Assembly (NCBI GenBank): GCA_037893245.1
Contig: JBAIAA010001109.1
Location: 310,001-374,000 of the forward strand
Source of the DNA: Crossaster papposus
Lineage: Eukaryota > Echinodermata > Asteroidea > Velatida > Solasteridae
Length of the DNA stretch: 64,000 nucleotides
Reading direction: 5' to 3'
Under the pieces are notes generated by a model. That model searched no databases. It saw nothing but the letters and a program-made list of their open reading frames with translations, and was not told where the DNA came from. Position 1 is the stretch's first letter; each line of letters opens with the position of its first letter. The position numbers were made by a program, and so were the translations under genes. Positions 22,901 through 37,900 of this stretch are shown one piece after another.

Positions 22901-25900
22901 AATAGGTGATTGTGCTTTTCAGACAGCTGCCCCTAAACTATGGAACAAACTTCCTGGTCACATTTAGGAATCTTTGGAGTTTAGATAAGTTTAAAACTGA
23001 AGTTAAAACATATCTTTTTAAACTAGCTTTTGATTTTGAATCATGATTCTCATTTTTAACTAAGTAATAGTATGGTGTAGTTAATTTTGTTTTTTGTATA
23101 ATGTACAGCGCACATGAACATATTTTTATGGAATGCGCGCTATATAAATTTAATTATTAATGTACCTCCAAATAGGCACTTAGGGAGACAATCCCATAGA
23201 GATGTACACATTGAACTTAAAACAGTCCTAACTTGTTTACCCTAACCCTTTTCTCTAAGATCTTCGAAATTTATGCTATTTAGACCAAAATCTGTCGTTC
23301 TAGGACAAAAATAACTCCCAAATATTGTTTTTTTAGGGTAGCTAGACACTTAGGGAGACACTGAAATGTCTCCCTAAGTGCCACGGTCTCCTTATTACCT
23401 AAACACTTACGCTAATTTGTCTCCCCAAGTGCCTATTTGGAAGAATTATTATTAATTTCCCGGAGGGTTAGGGTTATAAAAACCAGAGTATTAGACATTA
23501 AAAGAAGATTATTATGCTCTGTTTGTCTTCAGGAGATTGATTCAACCGCATGGTGTTACCGCAATATTTACTGCAGGTTTACCGATGTAGTTTATACCAT
23601 CACCATGCAAAGTTTCAAATCGTATCTAGTTTTTTTTGTTTTTTGATTGTTCTGTTTAGGAGCCCCCCAAAACTCCAGAGCACTGGTTGGTTGAACCACT
23701 TCGACGGCTGTCTTCCGGAATCAACATCGACCAATCAGAATGCTTGCAGAACAACAAGAGCATTATGGGTACCCATAGGCCACTAGTGCTTGTGTCAGAT
23801 CTGTCGTACGCTAATTCCCACGCCCCAGCACAGTCGCCCTCGCAGCACCCCGAACAACACCTCGAATCTGGTAAATGAAAAAAAAAGTTAATTCTTAACC
23901 CGCAACAATTGATGTCCTTACATATGTTATCAGATGGTGAATTGTGCCGATAATTTGATAATAATATATTTGAACACGGTCTTTAACAAAAAGCCCGACA
24001 TAAAGTAGGTGTCATTAACTTTGAATTTGTAAAAATTAACTCGCCAAGTGATAAATGTTGTGCCAAAAAAGCAAAAAAAATTGTTTGCCAATTGAAAAAC
24101 AGGTGAAGAAAACCAAAAAAAAAAATATCTTATCAGTCGATATTCGACCCGATTACTGGTATCTCTTCCAAAAAAATGTCTGCACAATTCATTGCCAAGC
24201 ACGCTCTACTAACTCAACAGATCACAAAAGGGTGTCTATTTGCACTACCAATGAGGCGGTCAATACATGAAGTATTAGGCAAATCAAACCAGTCCATTCA
24301 GTAATGGACTTTGCTCCGTTTTTTCTCTAGTCCTGTGTAACTATGACGCTACGGTGCCCTGATTTCAAGTTTTGGCACAGACGCAGGTGAATTGACTAAT
24401 CAATCTAACCAGTTTTGTTTTTGCCTGCGATGTTTGTTGTACTCTTTGGTTGTTTGCTTTCTTCAAACAGTTCATCGCATCGAAGCGTTGATTGTACAGA
24501 GCCCTGTGCCACTATCGGATAAGCCACGCAATTCCACATCGTGCCGTCTGCAAATGCTCTACGATCAACCCTTCGGCGATCATGCCCATTTTACAGACGG
24601 GTCGTACAGGCAAGCAACCAATCCGGCGTACATCAGACACCATCAGTCCAACTGGCAACAGGAATCCGTCGACCACGCGACAAGAGGCTCCCAACATTTC
24701 AAGGATTCTCTCGACGAGGGCCACGAAAACAACCAGTACCAGTCAGATACGTGCAGCACACTCAGTAATGAGCCTGATGAAGTTTGGTCTGCCCTGGCCG
24801 AAGTGTCAGGACACCCAACGGAGGACCTAAATAGCAGGCGGTATGCACCCGACTCAAATGACTGGGTTGAAGTACCTGTTCACAATCTAAAAAGCCTATA
24901 CATGTACAGTCAACTGACGAACCCTTCTGAACTATTGGAAGCGACACCATTTTCACCAGACAACCTTGACTTGTATCATAGGACAGAGGCAGCGTGCTTG
25001 GAAGCTTGGAATTGGGAATCTATTGCCTTCCGAGCTGACATGGATCGCCACTCTGCAATTGGATCGGACAAAAATCAGTCAACCTCGAGGACTCCAAGGA
25101 GCTTAGGCAATCGGTTAGGGGATAACAGGAGTCCCGCCCATATGACATCCTCCTATACAAGTCGAAACTACCTGCAACCCCTGCCCCGGAGCTCTGGTTC
25201 GTCAGAGGTCTCTCAACCCCAGGACTTTGATCTTCGTGAACTCGACCGGTTTGACGACGCCGACTTGTACAGGTTCTCGGAGGCGGATGAATTTGTCCAT
25301 TCCAAGCCTGCGGAAGGCCTGTACGCAAGATCAACCCCGGGAAAACCTGACAAGAACTGCATCTCGAATGCATCTGAGACATCGGAAATAAGTGGATCCA
25401 GGAAGGAACCGGACGAGGAAAAAGAGACGGAAAAGCGAGATGAAGACAAAGACCTGTGCGAGTTGAGAACTGGAGAGGGGCCTGCGACAAACTGGAATAA
25501 TAACAATAATATCGCAGCACGTGATACTGGGCTTCAAACAGAATTGACGTCTTCGATGAAGATGGTGAGCAAAAGTAGTGACGATCCGAGAACAGACCAT
25601 CGGGAAAAGTCCAAGGTGACATCACCAACATCTGGGGTTACTGTCAATGCAGCGATGCTTCGCACAAAGTTGCAATACAGCTTGGAGTCCGATGCGCTTA
25701 ATCTGACCAGCCTTATCAAGGAATACTCCGTCAGTGATCAGTTGTTTTCCCCATGCTACACGCACGATCCCACTTCTGACACCAAATTGTCGCCACTGAG
25801 GCATTCCTACCCGACAGGTCCAGGAGAAGGTCTCACATTGGATGACCTGAAGCGGAGCGTATCTCCAAATGATCTGCGGCTAGCGGGAACCCAGTCCTTC

Positions 25901-28900
25901 AGTCGAATCAGAGCAGAGAACACAGCTCACATTTCAGCCACGAGTGTCAGACACAGAGACAAAAACAGGTCACCTACTCATGAATATGCAAATAGGAGGT
26001 CAGTGCCACCAACAAGACCTCAGAGTTCAAGTGAAGCGATGAGTTTCATACGGAGCAGGAATTTCGGTGATCGGAGTTCATACAAGACCCATAGTGGAAA
26101 CACTAACACGACACAACAGAAAATAAAAAATAATGTAAGTATTACGATTGACATAAAGTGGAACCTTAAAATAGTGATACTACAATAATTGGTTGTGTGA
26201 ATATTAAAATTTAATTGTACAAACGACAACCTGATATGTTGATCACAAAAACCCTCCAATGAAGCTTACTATTTTTATATCGGACTTAAACCCGAACTAC
26301 CCCAAACCCATCCAACTCCAACTGCAGGTTTTTTTTGGTTTTTTTTTTTTTTATCGTTTGAAGCAGCAAAGTGGCAAAATCTAATGAATTGTGATCGACA
26401 ACTAACCTGACAAGTTTTAGCTATGTGAATGCTGTACTTTGTATATTCTGAGAAAATAATCTAAGATTTACAGTTGGAACCAACAACTAATATACATGTA
26501 CTGTAAATTGCTAAAAATCTCTGAGTTATATTTTTTTGACTTGTTAAAATTTTTCATTATTTTCTTCAAAACAACAGCATGCCAAAAGAACTAATTACAC
26601 AAGGAATTTTAAGGTCATTAATATCTTTACATAAGTAAGCTTTTGAACAATAATTTAGGTAGTTACTTTTTGGATAGGTGCAAAAGGTATACATAATTTG
26701 TCATTGAAATTTGAACATTATTATTTTTGTTCATACTGTTTGTGGCGTGGTCAGCTTTTCTAGATGCACATTATATTTCTGTGTTCCGATCACTTTCTAA
26801 TTTTCCGCTACTGTACTTTGCAGGTGAAACACCCGACTCGAGTCCCTAGACCTCAGAAGTCCGCTGGCCTTCCAAAGAAGAGTAGTACAACAGTGGCAGG
26901 TTCCAAAAGGTAAATATGTCACTGTGAGACCCTAAGGCCGAACATCCATGTGTCCGTCATGCGTGAAACGTAGTGCGCACTGCGTGATGCGTAAACATCA
27001 CTTATTTGTAAAAGCTATAGTTCGTGAATTGCCATTACGATCTTTTGTTCCCTTTGTTTTCTTTTGTGTTTCGATCCTCGATCGCAAAAGGAAACAAGAG
27101 CAAACGCGCATACGGTACGTCCATGATTCCGTATTGCGCATTGCGCTCTCCGTACTGCGTCATCCGTTGAATTTGTTCACGCTTCAGGTAGTGATTTGAA
27201 ACGGATGACGCATACAAAACGCATGGGGTTTATTGCCTGTAACTTCAAGAGTCGACGGGGTAGCGAGGTGAAAACATAAGCAGGGTTCTAGCCACGGTAG
27301 GCGGCGCCGGGCGGTACCGCCCGGCACTGCAAATTTTCGCCCGGCACTTGGGTTCAAATTGGCTGTGCCGCCCAGCACAATTTTTTTTTTTATTTTTTAT
27401 TTTTTATTTAAAAAAAAATATAATTATGGGCAAACAAGAAAGAGAGGAGATACAAAGTCACTTTAATCATGTTCATGTAGTAATTAATTTTATTAACTTA
27501 GCTAGACTTTCACAGAAACATGCAAAAATGAACTGATAATTTACCCGGCACTAAAAAGGTCCTAGCTAGAACGCTGAACATAAGTAAATATTCGTTGACC
27601 TAAAAGGAAGCAGTTTGTTTGTGAATCTTTATTGAAACAAAGAAGGATCTGTCTTAATTTAATTTTTTTAATTCTCCTTAACCCTTTAAGCTCAGACCTG
27701 TTTTCGAAGATTTTGTACGTGTTGCTAGTTTGTATATATACAAATATCATTTACAGTGTATAAATCTCATATAATTATGTATCATTGGAAAGCTTACAAA
27801 TAGGGCTATATTTTGGGGGAATATTTGGACCCCCAGGAGCTTTTAAGGGACTTATAAGTCAGATGTACATGTAGCGCGGGGCTGAGTGCAAAGGGTTAAA
27901 TAAATTATTTAAGAGAAGCTAAAATCTTGTCAACTTGATTTCGTAAAATGTGGACTTTGCCAACGCTAATTTAAATTCAATAAAGACTACATTTTTCGAC
28001 TTGCAAAACTATTGCGTGCTCTCTATTTTAGGTTTTACGCAAGTCAAGTGTGCTTTTCCTATATGTACAGTGTACATGTACCTTGGTCAATACGGTACTT
28101 TCCCTAGTTTTTTGTTTCACCGTGCTACATACCGTACTCTTCCTAATTTTTCCTACTTTTTCCTAGTTACTTTTTTTCACCTTGCTCAATACGGTACTTT
28201 TTAGATGTTGAATGAAAAAAAAAAAAAAAATACAAATTTGCGAATGTATGTTCACATAATTTTCCATTACCATTCGCAGCGTTAACTTTCAATTGTACTG
28301 TACATGTAAATTTATCCTGATTTCGTCCTTCAAAGTCCTACATTTTGCCTGCTTTTTTTGACAAATTCGAACCTTTTCCCTCCCTTTTCATCTGAGTCTG
28401 CTCGAAAGCTTGCCAACCAACATTTTGTTTGGACAAATTTCCTTTTCAATTTCATTTCAAAGTTACGGGAAAAACTGCTGAATCCCAATCCTGTTTTCAT
28501 GTTTTTTTTTCCTTCATTCTTAGCCCCTTGACTTTATCTAGCAGCCGCAGCCCACGGCAAACCTTCTCCATTCTCTGGGCGTTCAAGATGCTGGATATCC
28601 TCCATAGTGCATCGCCGGATCAGCACGAGGAACTTGTCACCAAGGTAGAGTAAATGTACCGGTATATTTCTTAAAGGATACACAATTTTGCAGATATCGG
28701 AAATTTTAAGTAAATAATGATTGTAGGCATCCAGCAAAATGATTGCGCTAGATAATCTTGTAATTGTAAAATTGTAAAACTTCAAACAGGTCAGTTAACC
28801 AGTTCGTGCCGGATGACGAATATAAACGCAAAGTTTTCTCCAGATTCAAAACGGATGACGCATAAACACGCCAGGAGCAAGGCCGGAAATGTCTGTCAGC

Positions 28901-31900
28901 AGCGAGCAAGGCCGGAAATGCGTGGGTGTGCTTCCCGGTACTGGCGGCCTGAACCTGCTTCGGATCAAGTTTCGTTAAAAATAATCCCGAGCGTCGGCTC
29001 GGTGATGTTAAAATAATCCTGGCGCGAACTGGTTAAAAGTAGGATACACCATTTGCAGATATCACAAATATTTACTACCTAATTATTAAGAAATATCTTA
29101 CTCAAATTATGATTTTAGGCATCCAGCTAAATGATTGCGCTAGATATCCTGTAATTGTTACACAAAATTGAATTTTATTTAACGATCGCCGGACAGCTAT
29201 CGCAAAAAAGACCACAAGAACCTAAGAACAACTGCCTGACGCCGGTTGAAAACGAACTCTGTTTTTCTTGCCTTTCTCAGCATCCACAATTGTAAACTTA
29301 GGACAGGTCAGTTAACCAGTTCGCACCGGGATTATTTTAACCTCACCAAGCTTAGGGGCGGGATTATTTTTTTAACGAAACTCGATTCGAATCGGGTTCA
29401 GGCCGATAGTGCCGGGAAGCACACCCACGCATTTCCGGCCTTGCTCGCTGCTGACAGACATTTCTGGCCTTGCTCGTGGCGTGTTTATGCGTCATCCGTT
29501 TTAAATCTGGGGAAAACTTTGCGTTTATATAAGTCATCCGGCGCGATCTGGTTAACCAAATTTGTGTAAAACTCGATGTGTACGCAAACCGCCGGGCACA
29601 TTTGAATAGATGTAAACAGAGGGCACATGGTCTATAGGCAACTGATAGAGTCGAGGTGTAAGCATGTCTGTGTTGTTTATTTAGCTGTACTGGTTCCGCC
29701 GATGGCACAAGAATGTCCGTCTGATCAAGACACAACGCGAAGAACGGGAAGAACAGCAGAACAGGTCAGTTAGAAAATCAACACTGATGTTGATGGGAAA
29801 TTTTGTGAAAAAGTGTGAAATCGGTTTCCGACTTTGTGAAAAGATGTGAAAATTGGTTTCCCATTAAAAATTGTGAAAATTCTTTCCCGCTTTGAGAAAA
29901 GATGTAAAAATAAGTTTACCATTTGTGACCTGTCACCACAATATGAGAGTAAAGTCGGGAAAAATTGAAAATTTAGATATTGGTATTTTCAAATTCTTGA
30001 GAAAGAGAGCTTTCCAATGGTACATAACACTTGGGGGTTTTGCGATAAATACATCTTACAGCGCTCCAGGAAGTCATGGGTTTCACAAAACGTGTTTTTG
30101 AGAAAACTTGCTCGATAAACATCTTAAACAAAACACGCAAAAGATTGCAAAACAGGACAAGTAAGGTTCAAGTGAGCATAGCAACGGCTATGTTCTAATC
30201 ATTATTTCTTCTGGAAACTTTCCACACATACGAACTATTGTATAAACAACAAAGTTTCGAAAATGTGGGATAGTTACATGGACCTAATTTTCATATTTAA
30301 TTACCATGTTAACTAGACCACTAATGGACTTTAATTCAAAGACTAACTACGCAAACACTACGCAAAATCGCGTAATTTAAGAGGTTTTTGATCATCTGAT
30401 CGTACCAACAAAATATAAATTTGTAGGGGAGGACTTGGGCTTTCCAAATTACGCAAAATCTCAAAATTGACCACCCCTTCATATTTTGACTATGGATGGC
30501 CATATCTCCAAATCCCATTGTGCGACTTTACTCTCATATTGTGGTAACAGGTCACATTTTGTGAGGGGTTCTGGCAAAATAAGATGGAACTGGGCAGAGG
30601 TTGAAATGAGGGTTCTCAGGTATTAGAAACGACGATACAATTCTCCTTACAATGCTGTTTCTTGTACTTCAATCGGACATTTTGTTAACAAGTTATGGCT
30701 GGTTAAAGTTTGCATTTACCAACATGTCGCACAAATAAAATGTTGAGAAAAAGGCCTTCGAAGTTTTGAGTTTTGTACATGTGATATGTGACCCGCTCCG
30801 GGAAAAGGTGACATAAGTCGCGCTATGCATTTCAGAGTAACGGCCTCTTAAAGTAAATAGGGTAAATATTTTTGTCAAAATTAGATTTTCATTTTTTGTC
30901 TTAAATGACATCTCTAATATCCAAAGTTTCAGATTTAATTAACGAAAAGGTGGAATTCGATAAATAAAGTGAAACAAAACCTTTTAAGGGTGCATGGTTC
31001 CAATGTATTGTCTTAGTTTTGTTGTGTTTTGAAGCCTGTTTTCTCAGTTGTGTATTTTGAATTCCATGAAACTCATTATTATGCAAAAACGTCATATCAC
31101 CTGAATGGGAGGGGCTATGGAGCTGTACTATGTACCAAAAGAAAGCGTATATTTTGGACTTTTTAATCGTGTACATAACTCTATTTTTAGTTTTTGTGAC
31201 TTATGTCACCTTTTCCTGGAGCGGGTCACATATAGATAAATGCCAATAGTTTTTCCTTAAAAACTACTCCCATACTACACATGTATTTCTTAACAAAATA
31301 TATTTATTGGGCATGCCAAAGATTACAAATATCAATAAATCTGAAAATTAAAAAAATCTTACATTATTCATTATTTTGCAGTTTTCTCCACTATGCCCTG
31401 TGCCCAGTTCCGTCTCATTTTTGCCAGAACACCTCACATTCCAGAAAAAGTGTGAAAAAAGTTTCTCATTCTGAGGTTAAAGGGATCGTATACGTTTGGT
31501 AATTGGAACCCATTGTTTGTTTCAATGCTATATAGTTATAGATATATACCATAAAACTAACCTGTAAAAATTTCATTTCAAAAGGTGGTAGCAATTTTGA
31601 GATATTGCCGAAAATCTGGAGCGGTTACATACATGTACATGTCAACGCAGGAAGAATAATCTGCATTGGAATACACACTCTGAGAAACGTCACTGCAGTA
31701 ACGCTTCTTAGATTCAAATTTTTGGGGATAAAAAGTGATATATTTTTTATAACCGCAGTACTTCGAAGTGAACAGTTTCTAAAAATGCATTATACTATCC
31801 AAAGCTGCTGTACTTCTTACCAAGTAAGTTTTTATTGCCATTAATTTTTGGAGTAATTACCAAACGTATACGATCCCTTTAACTTTTAATTGCCCTGTAC

Positions 31901-34900
31901 TGTACCATTTATAGAATTTCTATTTTTTTGTTAACTGCCATTTCATTTCATCTTTTAAAGGGCCATGTCCCACTACAAGTTGCAGCTGATGGGAAGATGC
32001 CTTCGAGCCTGGACACTGGCTCCACCCTGCCTCAAGAGGGCAGCAGACAAGCTGCGAGAGACGCATCTGGCGAAGAAAGGTCTCCGCGGTCTGCAGTGGG
32101 CCGTAGTGCAGAGCCGTGTGGAGTTGGAGGGTGCCGTGTCCAGATGGGGAAAGTGCGCAAAGTGTCGTCACTTTGTCATTGTGAGTATGCGTCGAATTGG
32201 GCCCCACATCGCGCTTCCGGACTCGAAGTTTTTTTATGCCGAGGTCAAAGGTCATTTAGGGTTATGCTTCAATTGTTTTTTGTCTACAGAATTTGATGGA
32301 TGTTAATGTAACTTGAATGAGGTAATCCTTGCATAAGCAGTGGAACACCCTCCCCTCCCCTCCCCCCCCCCCTCCAACCCCCTTTTGTTTTAATAATTCA
32401 ATATATTTCCTAATAATTCGGGAGTAAATATTGTCGATATCTGCTAATGATTTATCCTACATTACCTTTAAGAAAAATGTCTGGTGGATCTAGTAGTCAA
32501 TCGGATATCTTGTAACCTCGTCCTTTCTGTTTTCAAATTCAGTGGCGTGATTTGTATCGAGTGCGAACTGAGCGCGCCCAGTTACTGGGGAAGCTTGCTG
32601 CGAAACGTTCTGTTGCAGTGACCTTTCAGACGTGGAAAGACCGATACCACTTGGCACAGAAGGACGGCATCGCTGGACTGCACTATAAGTAAGACACTGG
32701 AGATTTTCTAAAACTCGACTTTATTTCAGGTCTCGACTTGAGATTTTGGAGCCCGTGACTCGGAGAGACTTCGGCTCGTGTTTCCTTGGGCTAATTCTGT
32801 AAATTGGGACGTACATGTACCTGTCAGACACTTTAAAGGTTCTACGCAGACCTTACGAGGAGAATTGCTGTTTAATAATTTAAAATGTGCCTTGGTGTGT
32901 AAGTAACAAGACCAGGGGTGATAAAATGGTATAAAATTACACTAATTGGGGTTAATCACCGTAAATGTAATTGGCCCCCTCATTAACATGTTCAAACACT
33001 GACAAATGGTGGCGCTGTTCGTGACGAACATTCGGCAACCCCCAAAAAGAGATGCTATGCACGCGGGTACGCACGCAGCAGATTTTGTTCAGACATGGCG
33101 GGTGAAGAGGACAGTTCGGGGCCGGGGAGCGCATATTCCACAGAATCGGACGAAATATCCGCAGTATCATCAGGTCCTACATCTGAAGAAGATATTCCAC
33201 TTGACAATTCCTTTGACAATAACTTGAGTCGACCATCGACTGAATGATTTTGCATCAATACGCGTGGCACATGATGCATGCATGCACGGGCACGCTGGTC
33301 GCGACGTCGAAGTCTTCCCGAACATTCGTCACAATTATGCAAATTTTACATGTTAATAAGCTACCATTCTAGGGGCGGGGCCGGTCCCCCAAAGCACTTC
33401 ATTATTTTTTTTTCTCCTATTAATTACCCAAAAATAAAACTTTTATAAACTGAAAATCACTCAATTAGTTATAATCTTTCATTTAAACTAATAAAAACCA
33501 CATTTCTAGGACCCTTTAATGAGCTACATGTACTGTTAAATGTAATGCATCGCTAATATATGTGAGACGTTGTTTTGAATTGAAATAAAAATCTTAGAAT
33601 ATTGTTTTCTCGGAATATGCAGAGCTAAAACTTAATCATTTTGTGCCTTTCTTAAAATGTTGAGCTCTTTTGCTCTGTATAATATCCTATTTTCAAATTG
33701 TCTATTGAGGCAAACTGCCTTGCTCAGAGACATAAATTGTGAAGTTGTGCCTTGTTGATCACCGACCCTGTAGCCTTTGTTTAACAAGCCTGAACATTTT
33801 CAAATTTGTATCTTCAATATCAAAAATTTCTCAACTTTATTTTTTTTCTTCAAAAAATTGCAAACAGTAATTTTTTTTTTGCCAGAGTCCGTCTCCTAAG
33901 TCAGGGATTCCAACACTGGAAGCTGTTCACCAGCCAATCCAAGGTCAAAGGTTACCGCGGTGAGATGAGCCGGGTTCACCACGAGGAGAAGACGGTCCAG
34001 AAGGCATGGGTCATCATGAGGGTCGTGTATGCGCAGACACAGAAAGCTCATTGTCACTACAGGCAAGTACCGTGGAACGCCGCTATACCGAACAACGCTA
34101 TACAGGGTGTCAAAAAAACAAATGCAACAAAATATAACGGAATACCACACGTAGATTGTATAACTAACATCAATAATTTTGACCGGCTCTTCAAAAAGGT
34201 GTATTATGTCGCCCAAACAAAATTGAGTTATATACATGGTTAAAAAGCCCACAACGTACGCTTTCATTTAGTATATAATATAGCTCCATAGCCCCTCCCA
34301 TTTTGGAGACACGACGTATTTACATATTGATTACTTTTTCGGAGATCAAAATTACACAACTGAAAAAACAGGCTTTGAAATAGCCGGCTCTGTTGTACAA
34401 CAACAAAACGATGCACACAAAATTTAATACATTTTGTATGGACATTTTTGATAGCTTATCTAACATATAGGCAGTCGGCCTATAAAATTTGATGCAGACA
34501 ATAAGCAATCGCAGAACTGCGATTATCAACACGTACTACGGGGTCACACTAAATTCCTTGATGAAGCAGCGCTAATTAGATATGCAATGCAGGCCCATGC
34601 ATTTTTATTTAAATATTTTTTTTCCTTTTCCTTTCTTTAAATGTTGGTTACGGTTAACCGTTAACTATAACCGCAAAACAACGGTTACAAGGTTAATTTA
34701 ATAACCGCAAACTGGCAGCCTTATGTGAGACTCGTGGTTCGAGAACCATCCTTGTTTATTTGGTTTGATTATATCTTGCAGTCTGAAGCTGTTATCTGTC
34801 GTGATCCGTACCTGGGTACGAGGCAGTCAGCTTACCAAGGCAGAACGACGTCACCAGCACAGCCAGGCCCTGGAACTGAGGCGACGTGGCCTCTTGAGGG

Positions 34901-37900
34901 CGCACTTTAGGCGTTGGAAGGAGGAGTCAATCGTCTTGCGGGTGAAGCAGAGGTTGGATAGAGTGAGCATGAGGTAAACAACTTTGACGTTCAGAAAAGC
35001 GTAATATTTCTATAACACAATGTTTCACAAAATCGGAAACAAAGGACAGATTATTTTTAAACTTGGGGAGATTGTAGATTAAAGGTAGTATACACCATTT
35101 GCAGATATCAAAAAAATGTACTACCGAATTATTAAGAAATATCTTACTCATCTGAAAGTAAATAATGATTATAGGCATCCAGCAAAATGATTGCGCTAGA
35201 TGTCTTGTAATTATTCTGAAAAATATTTTATAAAGAAAAATTTGCGATCGCCGTCCCGAAAAAACACAAATAACATAATTTTCACTGCTCGTTGAAAATA
35301 AACGCTGTTTTTCGTGCTTTTCTCGCCATCCATGATTGTAAAACTTTGGATAGGTCAGTTAACGAAATTTACTATAAAATACAACCCCCGAAATCCACCC
35401 ATTCGTGACAATTCAAGCAATTACCAATGGTGTATCCTACCTTTAATAGTTTGTGAGTCTATCAAACCCAAAACCTCAAAATGGTAAAATCCACCCCGAA
35501 ATGACTTAACGTGTACATTGTAATAAAACACATTGTGCGACTTTGTCCGGGTTTCGTTGGAACAAGTCACATATACATATTTTGAAGCCACAAATTCCTT
35601 CTATATATAGTGCAGTTGCCGTAGAATTGTCAGACCTTTCAAAACCTTTCAAGTTTCCTGGACTGAAGGGTTTTAAAAGGTGAGAAAACTGTCTGACAAA
35701 AGGAACCTATGAAAGATTTTGAAAGGTAAAACAACTCTCTGAACAAACTGGTGTGAGAAAAAAAATATCTTTCAAGTTTCCTGGACTGAAGGATTTTGAA
35801 AGGTGAGAAAACTGTCTGACAAAAAGAATCTATGAAAGATTTTGAAAGGTAAAACAACTCTCTGAACAAACTGGTGTGAGAACAAAAATACTTTTTAAAA
35901 GGTTTTGAAAGGTGTAGTGGTGCAGTAGCAACAAATTCTGGAGCGTTTTGAAAGGTTCATACTAAATAGCCCTTTTGCCCAGTAAGCAGATTTTGAAAGG
36001 TAAAACCATAGGAGGGTTAAAGGGATCGTATACGTTTGGTAATTGGAACCCATTGTTTGTTTCAATCCTATATAGTTATAGATATATACCATAAAACTAA
36101 CCTGTAAATATTTCATTTCAAAAGGTGGTAGCGATTTTGAGATATTGCCAAAAATCGGGAGCGGTTATTTCCACGCAGGAAGAATAATCTGCATTGGAAT
36201 ACACAGTCTGAGAAACGTCACTGCAGTAACGCTTCTCAGATTCAAATTTTTGGGAATAAAATGTGATATCTTTTTCCATAACCGCAGTACCTCGAAGTGA
36301 ACAGTTTCTAAAAATGCATTATACTATCCAAAGCTGCTGTACTTCTTACCAAGTAAGTTTTTATTGCCTTTAATTTTTGGAGTAATTACCAAACGTATAC
36401 GATCCCTTTAAGCAACCGACCCAATGGTATTAACTCCTGCATTTCCCATTCATGCAGATATGCCTGGGAGTTGTGGACGCTCCGTCTACAGAGACAACAG
36501 CTCTACCTCAAGATCATGGAGTCCCGGGCTCGGAAGGCTGCCAAGCAACGCATCTTCGGCAGATGGAGGCAGGTCGCTAGGCAACAGAAGGAAGCCGCAA
36601 GGAGAGCTTCTGTCCTCCTGAGACGAACGTATCTCAAGATTGTGTTCGAGAGCTGGAGGAGTTATGTAAACAGGCAAAACGAACGGAGGTATTTATGTTG
36701 GACTTCGGACTCCAAGCTTTTGAAATGTTATGTAAATTGCTTGGGGGGGTTAAACGGAAGAGCCCAAATGTGACCAGGGACCAATTTCATAGAGCTGCTA
36801 AGCACAAAAATGTGCTTAGCATGACAATTTGTCCTTAGTAAAAACAAGGTTACAGACAACATTTTCACGTGATCTTGATTGTTTTGGATTGATAATCAGC
36901 TGGTTTTTTTTGCTTAGCATGAAAAATACGTATAATTTTGGCTGGTAACCTGTTTTTGATGAGCAAGATTGTTGGGTGCTAAGCAAATTGTTGTGCTTAG
37001 CAGCTCTATGACATTGGCCCCTGCTCTACAAAAAGGTGTATTAAGTCGCGCTATGCACTATCATGTAATGGCCCGCTCAACGTTGAGAGGGTAAACATTT
37101 CATCAAAATGTGATTTTTATTTGTTGTCATGAATAAAATCTTTAATACCTACAGTTTAAGGTTTCATTAAAAGAAATGTTGATTTTGATGAATAAAGTGG
37201 AAAAAACGACCATTTTGTGTGCATCGTTTTGTTGTAGTACAACAGAGCCGGCTATTTCAAAACCTATTTTGTCAGTTGTGTAATTTGAACTCCGAGAAAG
37301 TAATCAATATTTAAACACGTCGCGTCTCCAAAATAGGAGGGGCTATGGATCTCTATTATATACTAAATGAAAGCTTACGTTGTGGGCTTTCTTACCATGT
37401 ATATAACTAAATTTCATTTTTTCGCGACTTAAGACACCTTTTTGTAGAGCCGGTCACAAATGTGACCTGTCACCACAAAATAAGAGTAAAGTCGAAAATA
37501 TTTAAAATTGAGATATTGGTATTTTCAAATTCTTGAGAAAGAGAGCTTTCCAATGGTACATAACACTTGGGGGTTTTGCAATAAATACATTTTACAGCGC
37601 TCTAGAAAGTCATGGGTTTCACAAAACGTGTTTGTGAGAAAACTTACTTTGAACATCTTGAACAAAACAAGCAAAAGATTACAAAACAGGACAAGTAAGG
37701 TTCGGTTGAGCATAGCAACGGCTATGTTCTAATCATTATTGCTTCTTGAAACAAAATATCAAAATTTCTAAAATGTGAAATACTAATGAGGACCTTATTT
37801 GCATATTTAATTACCGTGTTAATTGTACCACTAATGGACTTTAATCCAAACACTAACTATGCCAACTATCGCATAATTTAAGAGGTTTTCGATCATCTGA

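Noticed and set aside
25020..25631. 203-codon minus-strand ORF
   Set aside because: Antisense shadow of exon 3 of the SFI1-like gene.
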